Part shown: positions 22,231-31,257 of the stretch, piece by piece
How positions within the stretch are numbered: the stretch's first letter is position 1
Layout: every line of letters begins with the position of its first letter
Source of the DNA: Caulobacter sp. 17J80-11
GTDB lineage: Bacteria; Pseudomonadota; Alphaproteobacteria; Caulobacterales; Caulobacteraceae
Direction of reading: 5' to 3'
DNA: 64,000 nt
Assembly: GCF_014349105.1 (NCBI RefSeq)
Contig: NZ_JACSJI010000015.1
Location: forward strand, 33,997-97,996
Translations under genes and position numbers: made by a program
Notes under the pieces: model-generated
What the model saw: the letters and a program-made list of their open reading frames with translations, nothing else
What the model was told of the DNA's origin: nothing
The model's database searches: none

Positions 22231-22262
22231 ATAATGCTGAGCTTGATCGGCGCCAGCGTCAA
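22231..22262 (-). promoter_or_regulatory. Probable promoter for the riboswitch-controlled transport operon
   Basis: On the minus strand, TTGACG (perfect -35) is followed after 14 bases by GCTCAGCATTAT as the -10 region. The predicted transcript starts at the first bases of riboswitch stem P1, as expected for a leader RNA. Confidence 0.6.
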
Positions 22263-22280
22263 GCACAGATTTTTTGCAGC

Positions 22281-22317
22281 GCAAAAGAAAACGGCGCGGG
22301 AGAAGCTCCCGCGCCGT
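22281..22317 (-). terminator. Rho-independent terminator of the rpsF-rpsR-rplI operon
   Basis: On the minus strand, a 12-bp perfect stem ACGGCGCGGGAG / CTCCCGCGCCGT with a three-base loop is followed by TTTTCTTTTGC. It lies 26 bp after the rplI stop and directly before the riboswitch promoter. Confidence 0.93.
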
Positions 22318-22343
22318 CTCAATTCTCAGCCTTGGAAAAAGGC

Positions 22344-22928
22344 TTAGTAGGCTTCCGCTTCGCGCTCGGCCTGGCCGGCGCCGCCTTCCAGCATGTCCTG
22401 GGCGGCTTCGGCGGCGTAGGCGCGCTCTTCCTCGAATTGCGAGGCGATCACGTTCTCACCGCGGGCCTGACGCTCGGCTTCGTCGGCCGAACGGGCGATG
22501 TTCACGGTGACGGTGATCGTCACTTCGGGGTGCAGCTTCACCTTCACCGCGTGGACGCCCAGCGTCTTGATCGGCACGTCCAGGACGACCTGGTTGCGCT
22601 CGACCTTGCCGCCGCCGGCCTTGACGGCCTCGGCGACGTCGCGGGCGGCGACCGAACCGTACAGCTGGCCGCTTTCGCCGGCCGAACGGATCATGACGTA
22701 CTGGGAGCCGTCGAGCTTCTCGCCGGACTTTTCGGCGTCGGCCTTGTTCTGGGCGTTGCGGGCCTCGATCTGGGCGCGCTGGGCTTCGAACAGCTTCAGG
22801 TTGGCCGAGGTGGCGCGCAGGGCCTTCTGGCGCGGCAGCAGGAAGTTACGGGCGAAGCCGTCCTTCACCGAAACCGTGTCGCCGATGGCGCCGAGCTTCT
22901 CGACGCGTTCAAGCAGGATGACTTTCAT
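22344..22928 (-). CDS. rplI: 50S ribosomal protein bL9
   Basis: A 194-residue protein with the bL9 N-terminal signature [13 protein letters not shown] and [16 protein letters not shown], the long connecting helix and the C-terminal domain ([19 protein letters not shown]). It is about 45 residues longer than the 149-residue E. coli protein. The extension is acidic and rich in Ala and Glu ([18 protein letters not shown]). Last gene of the rpsF-rpsR-rplI operon. Confidence 0.97.
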   Translation of the reverse strand: MKVILLERVEKLGAIGDTVSVKDGFARNFLLPRQKALRATSANLKLFEAQRAQIEARNAQNKADAEKSGEKLDGSQYVMIRSAGESGQLYGSVAARDVAEAVKAGGGKVERNQVVLDVPIKTLGVHAVKVKLHPEVTITVTVNIARSADEAERQARGENVIASQFEEERAYAAEAAQDMLEGGAGQAEREAEAY

Positions 22929-22938
22929 CGGTCAGTCC

Positions 22939-23214
22939 TCACTTCACGACGTAGGGGAGCAGGGCCAGGAAGCGGGCGCGCTTGATGGCCTTGGCCAGCT
23001 CACGCTGCTTCTTGGCGGACACCGCGGTGATGCGCGACGGGACGATCTTGCCGCGCTCGGAGACGTAGCGCTGCAGCAGCTTCACGTCCTTGTAGTCGAT
23101 CTTCGGCGCGTTGGCGCCCGAGAACGGGCACACCTTGCGGCGACGGAAGAACGGGCGACGGGCGGGGCCGGTGCCGGCCGGGGCGCCCGGGGTCGGAGCG
23201 GTCGTGTCGGTCAT
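22939..23214 (-). CDS. rpsR: 30S ribosomal protein bS18
   Basis: A 91-residue protein. The S18 core is seen as [28 protein letters not shown] and [19 protein letters not shown] Pro/Thr/Ala-rich N-terminal extension of about 20 residues precedes it. It lies between rpsF (11 bp away) and rplI (10 bp away). bS18 pairs with bS6 on the 30S platform, which explains the conserved operon. Confidence 0.97.
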   Translation of the reverse strand: MTDTTAPTPGAPAGTGPARRPFFRRRKVCPFSGANAPKIDYKDVKLLQRYVSERGKIVPSRITAVSAKKQRELAKAIKRARFLALLPYVVK

Positions 23215-23225
23215 GTCCGGGTTCC

Positions 23226-23627
23226 TCAGACCAGATCTTCGAAGCCGCCGCGGGGGCCGCGGTCGGGACGGTCGCGGTCACGGTCGCCGCGCTCGCGTTC
23301 ACGCTCGCGACGGGCCAGCACCGGCGAGAGCTCCAGGTCGAGCTCTTCGACGCGCACGGTCATGTAGCGCAGCACGTCTTCGTTGAGCGAGATCTGGCGC
23401 TCCATCTCCTTCACCGCCGCCGACGGAGCGTCGATGGCGAGCAGGGAGTAGTGGCCCTTGCGGTTCTTCTTGATGCGGTAGGTGAGGTTACGCAGACCCC
23501 AGTACTCGATCTTGGCGACGGTGCCGCCTTGTTCTTCGAGCAGGGCCTTGAGCGTGTCGTTCAGGGCCTCGGCCTGTTGCGGCGAGATGTCCTGCCGCGC
23601 GATGATGACGTGTTCGTAGAGTGCCAT
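23226..23627 (-). CDS. rpsF: 30S ribosomal protein bS6
   Basis: A 133-residue protein opening [18 protein letters not shown] with the S6 core [20 protein letters not shown]. The C-terminus is an Arg/Asp/Glu-rich tail, as in many alphaproteobacterial bS6 proteins. First gene of the operon; its promoter must lie within the 230 bp before it, which are shared with the divergent YgiB-like gene. I could not pick out a convincing -10/-35 pair for it. Confidence 0.97.
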   Translation of the reverse strand: MALYEHVIIARQDISPQQAEALNDTLKALLEEQGGTVAKIEYWGLRNLTYRIKKNRKGHYSLLAIDAPSAAVKEMERQISLNEDVLRYMTVRVEELDLELSPVLARRERERERGDRDRDRPDRGPRGGFEDLV

Positions 23628-23805
23628 TTGGTCCTCTTCCGGGTGGAAGGCGGCGGAGCGGCCGGCGGAAGACCCGGATCCGTCCCGATGGATCTAGACG
23701 CGGCGAACGGACGGAACGCCCGTTCCTTGGAGACCGCGAAGAGACCGCCTTCCAGGAAAGCGAGCGCGAATACGCGGAAAACGCCGCAAAGGCAAGGCGC
23801 TCCGC

Positions 23806-23834
23806 TTGGCGGTGTGAAGGGGCTCTGCCATATC
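23806..23834 (+). promoter_or_regulatory. Possible promoter of the YgiB/YgiC-like pair
   Basis: TTGGCGG, 14 bp spacer, GCCATATC, near the Caulobacter vegetative consensus. The predicted transcript begins about 18 bp before the ATG, leaving just room for the GGGGGAG ribosome binding site. Confidence 0.4.
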
Positions 23835-23858
23835 CCGCTGGAACAGGGGGAGTCGACC

Positions 23859-24401
23859 ATGACCAGTAAACGCCGCAGCGCTTCCGTCGGCTTCTCCGTG
23901 CTCGGCCTGTCGGCCGCCACCGTCCTGGCCGGCTGCGAGCAGCGTGTCGAAGCGCCCGCGGAGGAGACGCCCGTCTACGCCTCGGTCGAGCAGTGCCGTC
24001 AGGAGAACATGGCCGAGGACTGCGACACCGCCTTCCAGCAGGCCAAGGCCGACCACGCCAGGACCGCGCCCAAGTTCGCCGACAAGGCGGCCTGCGAGGC
24101 CGACTGGGGCGCGGGCTCGTGCGAGGAGCAGCCGCCCGTCCAGGCCGGCGGCCACTCGGTGTTCATGCCGATGATGATGGGCTTTCTGATCGGCCGGGCT
24201 TTCGGCGGCGGCGGCTATCCTGTCTACGGCTCGCCCGGCGGCGGGCTCTATTCGGGCGGCAACAAGGTCGGCGACGCGCCGGTGCGCAACGGCAAGGCGA
24301 TGCTGCCCAGCCGCCTGTCGGTCGCCTCCACGCCCGAAGGGGGCGTCGTCAGCCGGGGCGGCTTCGGGGCCACCGCGCGCGGCGAACACGCCGGCGGCTG
24401 A
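23859..24401 (+). CDS. DUF1190 (YgiB-like) lipoprotein
   Basis: A 180-residue lipoprotein with lipobox LAGC (Cys near residue 25) after a hydrophobic signal. It shows the DUF1190 pattern of paired short Cys blocks: EQCRQENMAEDCDTAFQQA, ACEADWGAGSCEE, then a Gly-rich region FLIGRAFGGGGYPVYG and a C-terminal GGFGATAR. ATG start with GGGGGAG 6-7 bp upstream. YgiB proteins are of unknown function but are regularly paired with YgiC, as here with only 4 bp between the genes. Confidence 0.85.
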   Translation: MTSKRRSASVGFSVLGLSAATVLAGCEQRVEAPAEETPVYASVEQCRQENMAEDCDTAFQQAKADHARTAPKFADKAACEADWGAGSCEEQPPVQAGGHSVFMPMMMGFLIGRAFGGGGYPVYGSPGGGLYSGGNKVGDAPVRNGKAMLPSRLSVASTPEGGVVSRGGFGATARGEHAGG

Positions 24402-24405
24402 GCCC

Positions 24406-25560
24406 GTGCGTCGCGTGCGCATCGCCCCGCGTCCCTACTGGCGCACGCGGGTGGAGGATCTGGGCCTTCAGTGGCACACCACCGACCAGGGCGAGCCCTA
24501 CTGGGACGAGAGCGCCTACTGGGCCTTCTCGACCGAAGAGATCGACTGGATAGAGGCGGCCACCGCCGAGCTCTACGACATGGTGCTGGCCGCGGTCGGC
24601 CGGGTGATCGAGCGGCGCGAGCTGGCCGCCTTCGGCTATGAGCAGCCGGCCATCGCCCTGATCGAGCGCAGCTGGGCCGAGCGCAGCTGGGAGCCGACCT
24701 TCTACGCCCGCTTCGACCTGGCCTTCGACGGCCAGGACCTGAAGCTGCTGGAGCTGAACGGCGACACGCCGACCTCCTTGCTCGAGGCGGCCGTGGTGCA
24801 GTGGTACTGGCTGCAGGAACGCTTCCCTGAGCTCGACCAGTTCAACTCGATCCACGAGAAGCTGATCGAGGCGCTGAAGCTCTACGGCGAGCATGGCGGC
24901 AAGGCCGCGCCCCTGCACCTGGCCAGCGTCAGCCCCCATCCCGAGGACGAGGGCACGGTCGGCTATCTGGCCGCCTGCGCGGCGGAGGCCGGCGTTCAGC
25001 CCCTGGCCGTGCCGATCCACGAGATCGGCCTGCGCGGCGACGGCTTCGTGGACGGCGAGAACCGGCCGATCCGGGCCCTGTTCAAGCTCTATCCCTGGGA
25101 ATGGCTGCTGGACGAGCCGTTCGGCCCGAAGCTGGCCGAAGCGGTGCAGGCCGGACGCCTGAAGCTGATCGAGCCGGCCTGGAAGATGGTGGCCTCCAAC
25201 AAGCGCCTGCTGGTCACGCTGAAGGAGATGTTCCCCGATAGCGAGTACCTGCTGGACGCCACGACCTCGCAGGCGGAGGCGGCGGCCTGGGGCGACTATG
25301 TGAAGAAGCCGGTGCGCGGTCGCGAGGGCGCCAATGTCGAGGTGGTCCGGGCCGGCGCGCCGGTGGCCGCCCGCGGCGGGAGCTACGACGACGACCTGTT
25401 CGTCTTCCAGCGCCGGGCCGAGCTGGCCCAGGCGGACGGCAATTGGGCGGTGCTGGGCAGCTGGGTCGTGAACCGGCAGGCCTGCGGCCTGGGCGTGCGC
25501 GAATCGACCTCGCCGATCACCGACAACACCGCGCGGTTCGTGCCGCATGTGATCGAGTAG
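24406..25560 (+). CDS. Glutathionylspermidine synthase-like ATP-grasp protein (YgiC/YjfC type)
   Basis: A 384-residue protein of the glutathionylspermidine synthase C-terminal-domain family. Recognisable parts are WHTTDQGEPYWDESAYW at the N-terminus, ARFDLAF, LLELNGDTPTSLLE, NSIHEKLIE and KKPVRGREGAN, consistent with an ATP-grasp fold. The amidase half of true glutathionylspermidine synthase is absent, so the ligated substrates are unknown. GTG start 4 bp after the YgiB-like stop. Together they form the conserved YgiBC pair. Confidence 0.9.
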   Translation: MRRVRIAPRPYWRTRVEDLGLQWHTTDQGEPYWDESAYWAFSTEEIDWIEAATAELYDMVLAAVGRVIERRELAAFGYEQPAIALIERSWAERSWEPTFYARFDLAFDGQDLKLLELNGDTPTSLLEAAVVQWYWLQERFPELDQFNSIHEKLIEALKLYGEHGGKAAPLHLASVSPHPEDEGTVGYLAACAAEAGVQPLAVPIHEIGLRGDGFVDGENRPIRALFKLYPWEWLLDEPFGPKLAEAVQAGRLKLIEPAWKMVASNKRLLVTLKEMFPDSEYLLDATTSQAEAAAWGDYVKKPVRGREGANVEVVRAGAPVAARGGSYDDDLFVFQRRAELAQADGNWAVLGSWVVNRQACGLGVRESTSPITDNTARFVPHVIE

Positions 25561-25674
25561 AAAAGCGAAGGATCGACACCGGTTTCCGCGACGGAATTGC
25601 ACAGCTTCCCAGTTTCAACGTAACGGTTGGAAACGCCGCTTTTTGCGGCGACACAAAAAGTCGGGGAAACACCA

Positions 25675-27240
25675 ATGCGTAAGGTCGCCTACGCCGCATT
25701 CGCGGCGATGTTGCTCAGCACGTCCGCCACGGCCGCGTTCGCCGCGGACGACAAGGCCGGCGGCGGGAAGGACGCCCAGGTCGAGAAGGTCGAGGCCGCC
25801 ACGGCGACCGCGCCGGTGGCCGAACAGGCCAAGACCACCAGCCACGTGCTCAGCGTCGGCGGCAAGTCGATCAAGTACAAGGCGACCGCCGGCACGGTCA
25901 CGATCCGCAACGGCGAGGGCAAGCCGAGCGCCAGCGTTTTCTACATCGCCTACACCGCCGACGCGGCGCCGGGCGCCAAGCGGCCGGTGACCTTCCTGTA
26001 CAACGGCGGCCCGGGCTCGGCCTCGCTGTGGCTGACCATGGGCTCGGTCGGCCCGGTGCGGGTGAAGACCGGTTCGCCGGGCAACACGGCGCCGGCCCCC
26101 TACACGCTGGAGCAGAACCCTTACAGCCTGCTCGACAAGTCCGACCTGGTGTTCATCGACGCCGTCGGCGCGGGCTATTCGCGTCCGTTGGGCGAGGCCA
26201 AGGGCAAGGACTTCTACGGGGTCGACCAGGACGTCGACGCCTTCGCCAAGGCGATCGAGCGCTGGCTGGAGATCAACAAGCGCTGGAATTCGCCCAAGTT
26301 CCTGTTCGGCGAGTCCTACGGCACCACCCGTTCGGCGGCGCTGGTCAACAAGCTCCAGGAGGACGGCTACGACTTCAACGGCGTGGTGCTGCTGTCGTCG
26401 ATCCTGAACTACGGCGTGCGCCAGCCGGGCTATGACCGCGTCTACACGACCTACCTGCCGAGCTATGCGGCGACGGCCTGGTATCACGACAAGCTGGCTG
26501 ACAAGCCGGCCGACCTGCCGACCTTCCTCAACGAAGTGCGCGCCTGGGCCGACGGCCCGTACACGGCCGCCCTGGCCAAGGGCCACAACCTGCCGGACGC
26601 CGAGCGTGAGGCGATCGCCCAGCAGCTGTCGGCCTACACCGGCCTGTCGATCGACTATCTGAAGTCGGCCAACCTGCGCGTCGAACTGGGTCGCTTCCGC
26701 AAGGAGCTGCTGCGCGACGAGCGCAAGATCGTCGGCCGCTTCGACTCGCGCTTCGAGGGCGTGGACAGCGACGCCGCCGGCGAGGACCCGGAGTCCGATC
26801 CGTCGTCGACGGCGATCTCCAGCGCCTTCATCACCACCCACCACGACTACGTGCAGAACGAGCTCGGCTACGAGACCGACCTTGAGTACAAGACCCGGGC
26901 TGACGGTGCGAACGCCGCCTGGGACTGGGGTCACCGCTTCCCGAACGGCGGCGGCAACAACCGCCGGATGCTGGCGCCCGACACCGCGCTGGACCTGGCC
27001 AACGCCATGCGCACCAACCCGAACCTGCACGTGCTGTCGATGAACGGTTGGTACGACATGGCCACGCCGTTCTTCGGCACCGAATACGACCTCAACCACA
27101 TGCACCTGGACGGGGATCGGAAGAACAACGTCAGCTTCACCTACTATCCGTCCGGCCACATGGCTTATCTGAGCCCGGACGTGGCGAAGCAGATGCGCGT
27201 CGACCTGGAGCGCTTCTACAACGAGGCCCTCGCTCAGTGA
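25675..27240 (+). CDS. Exported S10 family serine carboxypeptidase
   Basis: A 521-residue protein with a Sec signal peptide (MRKVAYAAFAAMLLSTSATAA, cut near AFA|AD). Serine carboxypeptidase marks are the oxyanion region LYNGGPGSASL, the nucleophile in LFGESYGTTRS, an Asp in NGWYDMATPF and the His in PSGHMAYL, in the S10 order Ser-Asp-His. It probably trims C-terminal residues of peptides in the periplasm. The start is the ATG giving the signal peptide. A small hairpin (CGCCGC TTTTT GCGGCG, 25634-25650) lies in its leader. It is 114 bp after the YgiC-like gene and may be independent. Confidence 0.92.
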   Translation: MRKVAYAAFAAMLLSTSATAAFAADDKAGGGKDAQVEKVEAATATAPVAEQAKTTSHVLSVGGKSIKYKATAGTVTIRNGEGKPSASVFYIAYTADAAPGAKRPVTFLYNGGPGSASLWLTMGSVGPVRVKTGSPGNTAPAPYTLEQNPYSLLDKSDLVFIDAVGAGYSRPLGEAKGKDFYGVDQDVDAFAKAIERWLEINKRWNSPKFLFGESYGTTRSAALVNKLQEDGYDFNGVVLLSSILNYGVRQPGYDRVYTTYLPSYAATAWYHDKLADKPADLPTFLNEVRAWADGPYTAALAKGHNLPDAEREAIAQQLSAYTGLSIDYLKSANLRVELGRFRKELLRDERKIVGRFDSRFEGVDSDAAGEDPESDPSSTAISSAFITTHHDYVQNELGYETDLEYKTRADGANAAWDWGHRFPNGGGNNRRMLAPDTALDLANAMRTNPNLHVLSMNGWYDMATPFFGTEYDLNHMHLDGDRKNNVSFTYYPSGHMAYLSPDVAKQMRVDLERFYNEALAQ

Positions 27241-27270
27241 TCTGACGCCGATCTGGCGCCAGACGCGAAG

Positions 27271-27303
27271 ACGCCCCGCGCGAGCGATCGCGCGGGGCGT
27301 TTC
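27271..27303 (+). terminator. Rho-independent terminator after the S10 peptidase
   Basis: Thirteen-base-pair perfect stem ACGCCCCGCGCGA / TCGCGCGGGGCGT with a GCGA tetraloop and a short TT C T run. It separates the peptidase gene from the convergent MFS unit. Confidence 0.8.
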
Positions 27304-27326
27304 TGGTTCCGGCTAGGCCCGGGGAC

Positions 27327-27443
27327 TCAGGTGCACCAGGCCACGGCCTGCGACAGCCAGACCGGCACGCCGAAGCGCCACCAAAGCAGGCCGCCGGCGG
27401 CCAGCACGGCCGCGCCGATCAGCCAGGGCAGGGCCCGCTTCAT
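27327..27443 (-). CDS. 38-residue membrane micropeptide
   Basis: MKRALPWLIGAAVLAAGG, then LLWWRFGVPVWLSQAVAWCT: one or two short hydrophobic segments around a WWRF kink. Its ATG overlaps the stop of the MFS transporter (ATGA), a sign of translational coupling. Size and coupling suggest a small accessory subunit or stabiliser of the transporter, but no function is known to me. Confidence 0.6.
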   Translation of the reverse strand: MKRALPWLIGAAVLAAGGLLWWRFGVPVWLSQAVAWCT

Positions 27444-28675
27444 TCGGCCGGCGCCGGCTGGGGCAGGGGCGTCGCCGCCCGCTCGTCGATCGGCCAGTGC
27501 ACGGCCGCGGCGAACAGGCCCAGCGCGATGGAGGCCAGCCAGATCGACAGGTACGAACCGGTCGCGTCGAAGGCCAGGCCGCCCAGCCAGGCGCCCAGGA
27601 AGCTGCCGATCTGGTGGCTGAGGAAGACGATCCCGTAGAGGGTCGACAGGTAGCGCGCGCCCCAGATCTGGGCGACCAGGCCCGAGGTCAGCGGCACAGT
27701 ACCCAGCCACAGGAATCCGAACACCGCCGCGAAGGTCAGGGCCGAGCCGACCGACAGGGGCGCTGCGATGAAGATCACCACGGCGACCGCGCGGCTGAAG
27801 TACAGCGCGCTGAGCAGGCGTTTCTTGGAGCGGCGGCCGCCCCAGGCGCCCCACAGCCACGAGCCCAGGATGTTGAACAAGCCGATCAGGGCCAGGCACC
27901 AGGCCCCGACGTTCTGGTCCAGCCCGCCGTCGCGCAGGAAGGCGGGCAGGTGGGTGCCGACGAAGGCGATGTGGAAGCCGCAGACGAAAAAGCCGGCGTT
28001 GAGCAGCCAGTAGCTCTTCGAGCCGGCCGCCTGGACCAGCGCCGCTTTCAGCGAGTCGGTCGCGGGTGTCGACGCGGCCGGGGCGTGGGCTTGCGGCTTG
28101 CCGGCGACCCCGACGGAAAGGCCCACCATGGTCACGCAGAAGGCCGCCAGCATCAGCATGGCCCCGTGCCAGCCCAGCGCGTCCAGCAGGCCCGAGGCGG
28201 CCGGCACGACCAGGAACTGGCCCAGCGAGCCGCCGGCGGTGACCACGCCGAAGGCCAGGCTGCGTCGCTCGGGCGCCACCACCCGGCCGACCGCGCCCAG
28301 CACCACCACAAAGGTCGTGCCCGACAGGGCCAGGCCGACCAGGGCGCCCAGCGTAAGGTTCAGGCCCAGCGCGTCGCCGATCAGGGTGGTGAGGCCCAGG
28401 CCCACGGCGTAGATCACGGCGCTGAGCGCCACCACGCGCCCGGCCCCGTGCTTGTCGGCGTAAGCCCCCACGAACGGCTGGGCCAGGCCGAACATCAGGT
28501 TGTTCAGGGCGATGGCCAGGCCGAAGGCTTGCCGGCCGATCTCGAGGTCGGTGCTGACCGGGCTCAGGAACAGGCCGAAGGCCTGGCGCACGCCCATAGC
28601 CACGGTGACGATCAGGGCGGCGCTGGCGATGGTCCACCAGACGCGGGGCGGGATGGCGGGGCTAGGCGAGGACAA
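27440..28675 (-). CDS. Major facilitator superfamily transporter
   Basis: A 411-residue protein with about 12 membrane helices in two halves joined by a hydrophilic loop (KPQAHAPAASTPATDSLK). MFS marks are GRQAFGLAIALNNLMFG, the loop 2-3 motif GAYADKHGAGRVV, and GGSLGQF. The profile fits a CynX/oxalate-formate-type or drug/metabolite permease; substrate unknown. TTG start with GGAGG six bases upstream, inside the last codons of the marR-like gene (14 bp overlap), so regulator and transporter are co-translated. The MarR partner makes an efflux role likely. Confidence 0.88.
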   Translation of the reverse strand: MSSPSPAIPPRVWWTIASAALIVTVAMGVRQAFGLFLSPVSTDLEIGRQAFGLAIALNNLMFGLAQPFVGAYADKHGAGRVVALSAVIYAVGLGLTTLIGDALGLNLTLGALVGLALSGTTFVVVLGAVGRVVAPERRSLAFGVVTAGGSLGQFLVVPAASGLLDALGWHGAMLMLAAFCVTMVGLSVGVAGKPQAHAPAASTPATDSLKAALVQAAGSKSYWLLNAGFFVCGFHIAFVGTHLPAFLRDGGLDQNVGAWCLALIGLFNILGSWLWGAWGGRRSKKRLLSALYFSRAVAVVIFIAAPLSVGSALTFAAVFGFLWLGTVPLTSGLVAQIWGARYLSTLYGIVFLSHQIGSFLGAWLGGLAFDATGSYLSIWLASIALGLFAAAVHWPIDERAATPLPQPAPAE

Positions 28676-29090
28676 CTTCCACCTCGGAGAGAAGGGCGAT
28701 GAGGGCGCGGCGGCGGTCTTCGCCCAGGCCGACGTGCAGCCGGTCCTGGGCCGCCTGCCAGTAGGGCAGGGCGCGTTCGAGGAGGGCCGAGCCCGCCTCG
28801 GTGATTTCGATGCGGCCGGCGTCGCGGCCGCGCCCGGCGCCCAGCGTCACCAGGCCCTCGCGGGCCAGCGGCTGCAGGGTGCGCCACATGGCGCTGCGCT
28901 CATGGCCGGTGGCCTGGGCCAGGGCGGTGAGGGTGGGGTCGCCCATCCGCTCGACGTTCCGCAGGGCCGAGAACTGCATGACCGTCAGGCCCGCCGGCGC
29001 CAGCGCCTCGTCATAGGCCCTGGTCAGGGCGCGCGAGGCCCGACGCACGCGCGCGCACAGGCAGGGAAGGGACGGCGTGGGGTCTTGCAT
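28662..29090 (-). CDS. MarR family transcriptional regulator
   Basis: A 142-residue winged-helix regulator. The recognition region is LTALAQATGHERSAMWRTLQPLAREGLV with the wing GRGRDAGRIEIT. The N-terminus has CLCARVRRASRALTRAYDE; the two Cys could sense oxidation, but that is a guess. A 16-bp palindrome lies directly upstream, so it very likely represses itself and the downstream MFS gene, with ligand binding relieving repression. Confidence 0.92.
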   Translation of the reverse strand: MQDPTPSLPCLCARVRRASRALTRAYDEALAPAGLTVMQFSALRNVERMGDPTLTALAQATGHERSAMWRTLQPLAREGLVTLGAGRGRDAGRIEITEAGSALLERALPYWQAAQDRLHVGLGEDRRRALIALLSEVEVVLA

Positions 29091-29106
29091 GCGTCGAACT
29101 CCGGTT

Positions 29107-29122
29107 CATTGCATATGCAATG
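29107..29122 (-). promoter_or_regulatory. MarR-type palindromic operator
   Basis: Perfect 16-bp palindrome CATTGCATATGCAATG, 16 bp before the marR-like start codon. It stands out in a GC-rich background and has the length and symmetry of MarR dimer sites. Confidence 0.8.
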
Positions 29123-29379
29123 CGGCGGGCCGGGGTCAAGCGCGGGCTGTTCTGCAGGGGGGATCGCCGGGGTCAGGATGGTTGAGGCCTGGACTGCGAT
29201 CGTCGGGCTAACAGCACGTCCGCATTCAGGATTTTCGGTGGCGCGGCAGTCGCGAGATTGTCCTCCCTCGGGACCCGGGGGGCCGCGTTAAGCCGGGGCG
29301 ACACGCCTGCGGCGCCTTGCCCCTGCGGCGCCTTTCCCCTAACCCTCGCGGCCGCGATTCAAACGAGAGGGACGGGTCG

Positions 29380-30324
29380 ATGAGCCTCGCTTTCCTTTTC
29401 CCGGGCCAGGGCAGCCAGGCGGTCGGGATGGGCGTCGAGCTGGCGGAGGCTTTCGAGCCGGCGCGCCGCGTGTTCGAGGAAGTCGACGAGGCGCTGGGTC
29501 AGCACCTCTCGCGCCTGATGAAGGAAGGCCCCGAGGCCGACCTGACCCTGACCGAGAACGCCCAGCCGGCCCTGATGGCCGTCAGCCTGGCGGTCGTGCG
29601 CACCCTGAAGATCGACTTCGGCGTCGACGTGACCGCCGCGGCCTTCGCCGCCGGCCACTCGCTGGGCGAATACTCGGCCCTGGCCGCGGCCGAGGCCCTG
29701 AGCGTCGCCGACACCGCGCGCCTGCTCAAGCTGCGCGGCCAGGCCATGCAGCGGGCCGTGCCCGTGGGCGAGGGGGCCATGGCCTCCCTGATCGGCCCGA
29801 AGACCGACGTGGCCCTGGCCGAACAGGCCGCCGCCGCCGGCGCCGAACTGGGCGTCTGCGTCGTCGCCAACGACAACAACCAGGGCAACGTTGTGATCTC
29901 CGGCGCCAAGGCCGCGGTCGACCGCGCCATCGAGAAAGCCAAGGAGCTGGGCGCGCGGGCCATTCCGCTGAACGTGTCCGCGCCCTTCCACTGCCCGCTG
30001 ATGCAGCCGGCCGCCGACGAGATGGCCGCCGCCCTGGCCGACGCCAAGATCATCGCGCCGCGCGTGCCGATCGTCGCCAACGTCACCGCCCGTCCGGTGC
30101 ATGATCCCGAAGAGATCCGCCGCCTGCTGGTCGAGCAGGTGACGGGGCGCGTGCGCTGGCGCGAGAGCGTGCAGTGGCTGGCCGAGCAGGGCGGGGTGAC
30201 CCGCTTCGCCGAGCTGGGCGCGGGCAAGGTCCTGACCGGCATGGCCAAGCGCATCGCGCCGGACGCCGAAGGAGTGGCCCTGAACGGCCCGGCCGACCTG
30301 GAAAGCTTCGCGGCTTCCCTCTGA
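29380..30324 (+). CDS. fabD: Malonyl-CoA:ACP transacylase
   Basis: A 314-residue enzyme loading malonyl groups on acyl carrier protein for fatty-acid synthesis. The N-terminus MSLAFLFPGQGSQ and the active-site Ser94 in GHSLGEYSAL are present, along with the His in APFHCPLM. The start is the ATG giving MSLAFLF; open codons before it are not conserved. The 257 bp upstream of it (from the MarR operator) hold no other gene that I can support. First gene of fabD-fabG-acpP-fabF. Confidence 0.97.
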   Translation: MSLAFLFPGQGSQAVGMGVELAEAFEPARRVFEEVDEALGQHLSRLMKEGPEADLTLTENAQPALMAVSLAVVRTLKIDFGVDVTAAAFAAGHSLGEYSALAAAEALSVADTARLLKLRGQAMQRAVPVGEGAMASLIGPKTDVALAEQAAAAGAELGVCVVANDNNQGNVVISGAKAAVDRAIEKAKELGARAIPLNVSAPFHCPLMQPAADEMAAALADAKIIAPRVPIVANVTARPVHDPEEIRRLLVEQVTGRVRWRESVQWLAEQGGVTRFAELGAGKVLTGMAKRIAPDAEGVALNGPADLESFAASL

Positions 30325-30356
30325 TCCAACACGAGAAACACGAAGGAGGGCGACGC

Positions 30357-31097
30357 ATGTTCGACCTTACCGGCAAGACCGCCCTGGTGACCGGGGCGAC
30401 CGGCGGCATCGGCGGGGCCATCGCCCGCGCCCTGCACGCGCAAGGTGCCACCGTGGTGCTGTCCGGCACCCGCGAAGCGGTGCTGCAGGAGCTGGCCAAG
30501 GGCTTCGGCGAGCGCGTCCACGTCGCCGTCTGCAACCTGTCCGACGCCGCCGCCGTCGACGGTCTGGTCGAAAAGGCCGAGGGCCTGGCCGGCGCGGGCC
30601 TGGACATCCTGGTGGCCAACGCCGGCATCACCAAGGACGGCCTTCTGCTGCGCATGAAGGACGAGGACTGGGAGCAGGTCATCCGGGTCAACCTGGAGAG
30701 CTACTTCCGCCTGTCGCGCGCGGCCCTGAAGGGCATGATGAAGCGCCGCGCCGGCCGGATCATCGGCGTCACCTCCGTCGTCGGCGTCACCGGCAACCCG
30801 GGCCAGACCAACTACGCCGCCTCCAAGGCCGGCATGATCGGGTTCTCAAAGTCGCTGGCCCAGGAAGTGGGTTCGCGCGGCGTGACCGTGAACTGCATCG
30901 CGCCCGGCTTCATCGCCAGCCCGATGACCGACGCCCTCAACGACCAGCAGCGCGAGGCGATTCTCGGCAAGATCCCGGCCGGTCGGCTGGGCACCGGGGA
31001 TGAAATCGCCGCCGCCGCTGTCTATCTCGCGTCCGACCAGGCCGCCTACGTGACGGGCCAGACCCTGCACGTGAACGGCGGCATGGCCATGGTCTGA
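30357..31097 (+). CDS. fabG: 3-oxoacyl-ACP reductase
   Basis: A 246-residue SDR that reduces 3-ketoacyl-ACP with NADPH. TGATGGIG (12-19), NAGITKD, catalytic YAASK (Y153, K157) and the C-terminal GQTLHVNGGMAMV are typical of FabG. A strong AAGGAGGG precedes the ATG. It lies 32 bp after fabD. Confidence 0.97.
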   Translation: MFDLTGKTALVTGATGGIGGAIARALHAQGATVVLSGTREAVLQELAKGFGERVHVAVCNLSDAAAVDGLVEKAEGLAGAGLDILVANAGITKDGLLLRMKDEDWEQVIRVNLESYFRLSRAALKGMMKRRAGRIIGVTSVVGVTGNPGQTNYAASKAGMIGFSKSLAQEVGSRGVTVNCIAPGFIASPMTDALNDQQREAILGKIPAGRLGTGDEIAAAAVYLASDQAAYVTGQTLHVNGGMAMV

Positions 31098-31257
31098 CGG
31101 GGGAGACCCTGCTTTTCTCGCCCCGCGGGGATGTGCTAGGGCTCGCGCCGAAGCGTGCGCCCCGACCCGAAAGGGTCTTGCGAAACCCGCGGCGGCGTGA
31201 CACCGAACGGCGCAAGCCGACGTAACGGCAACCTGCTTTTTAAAAAGGGGCAACTCA

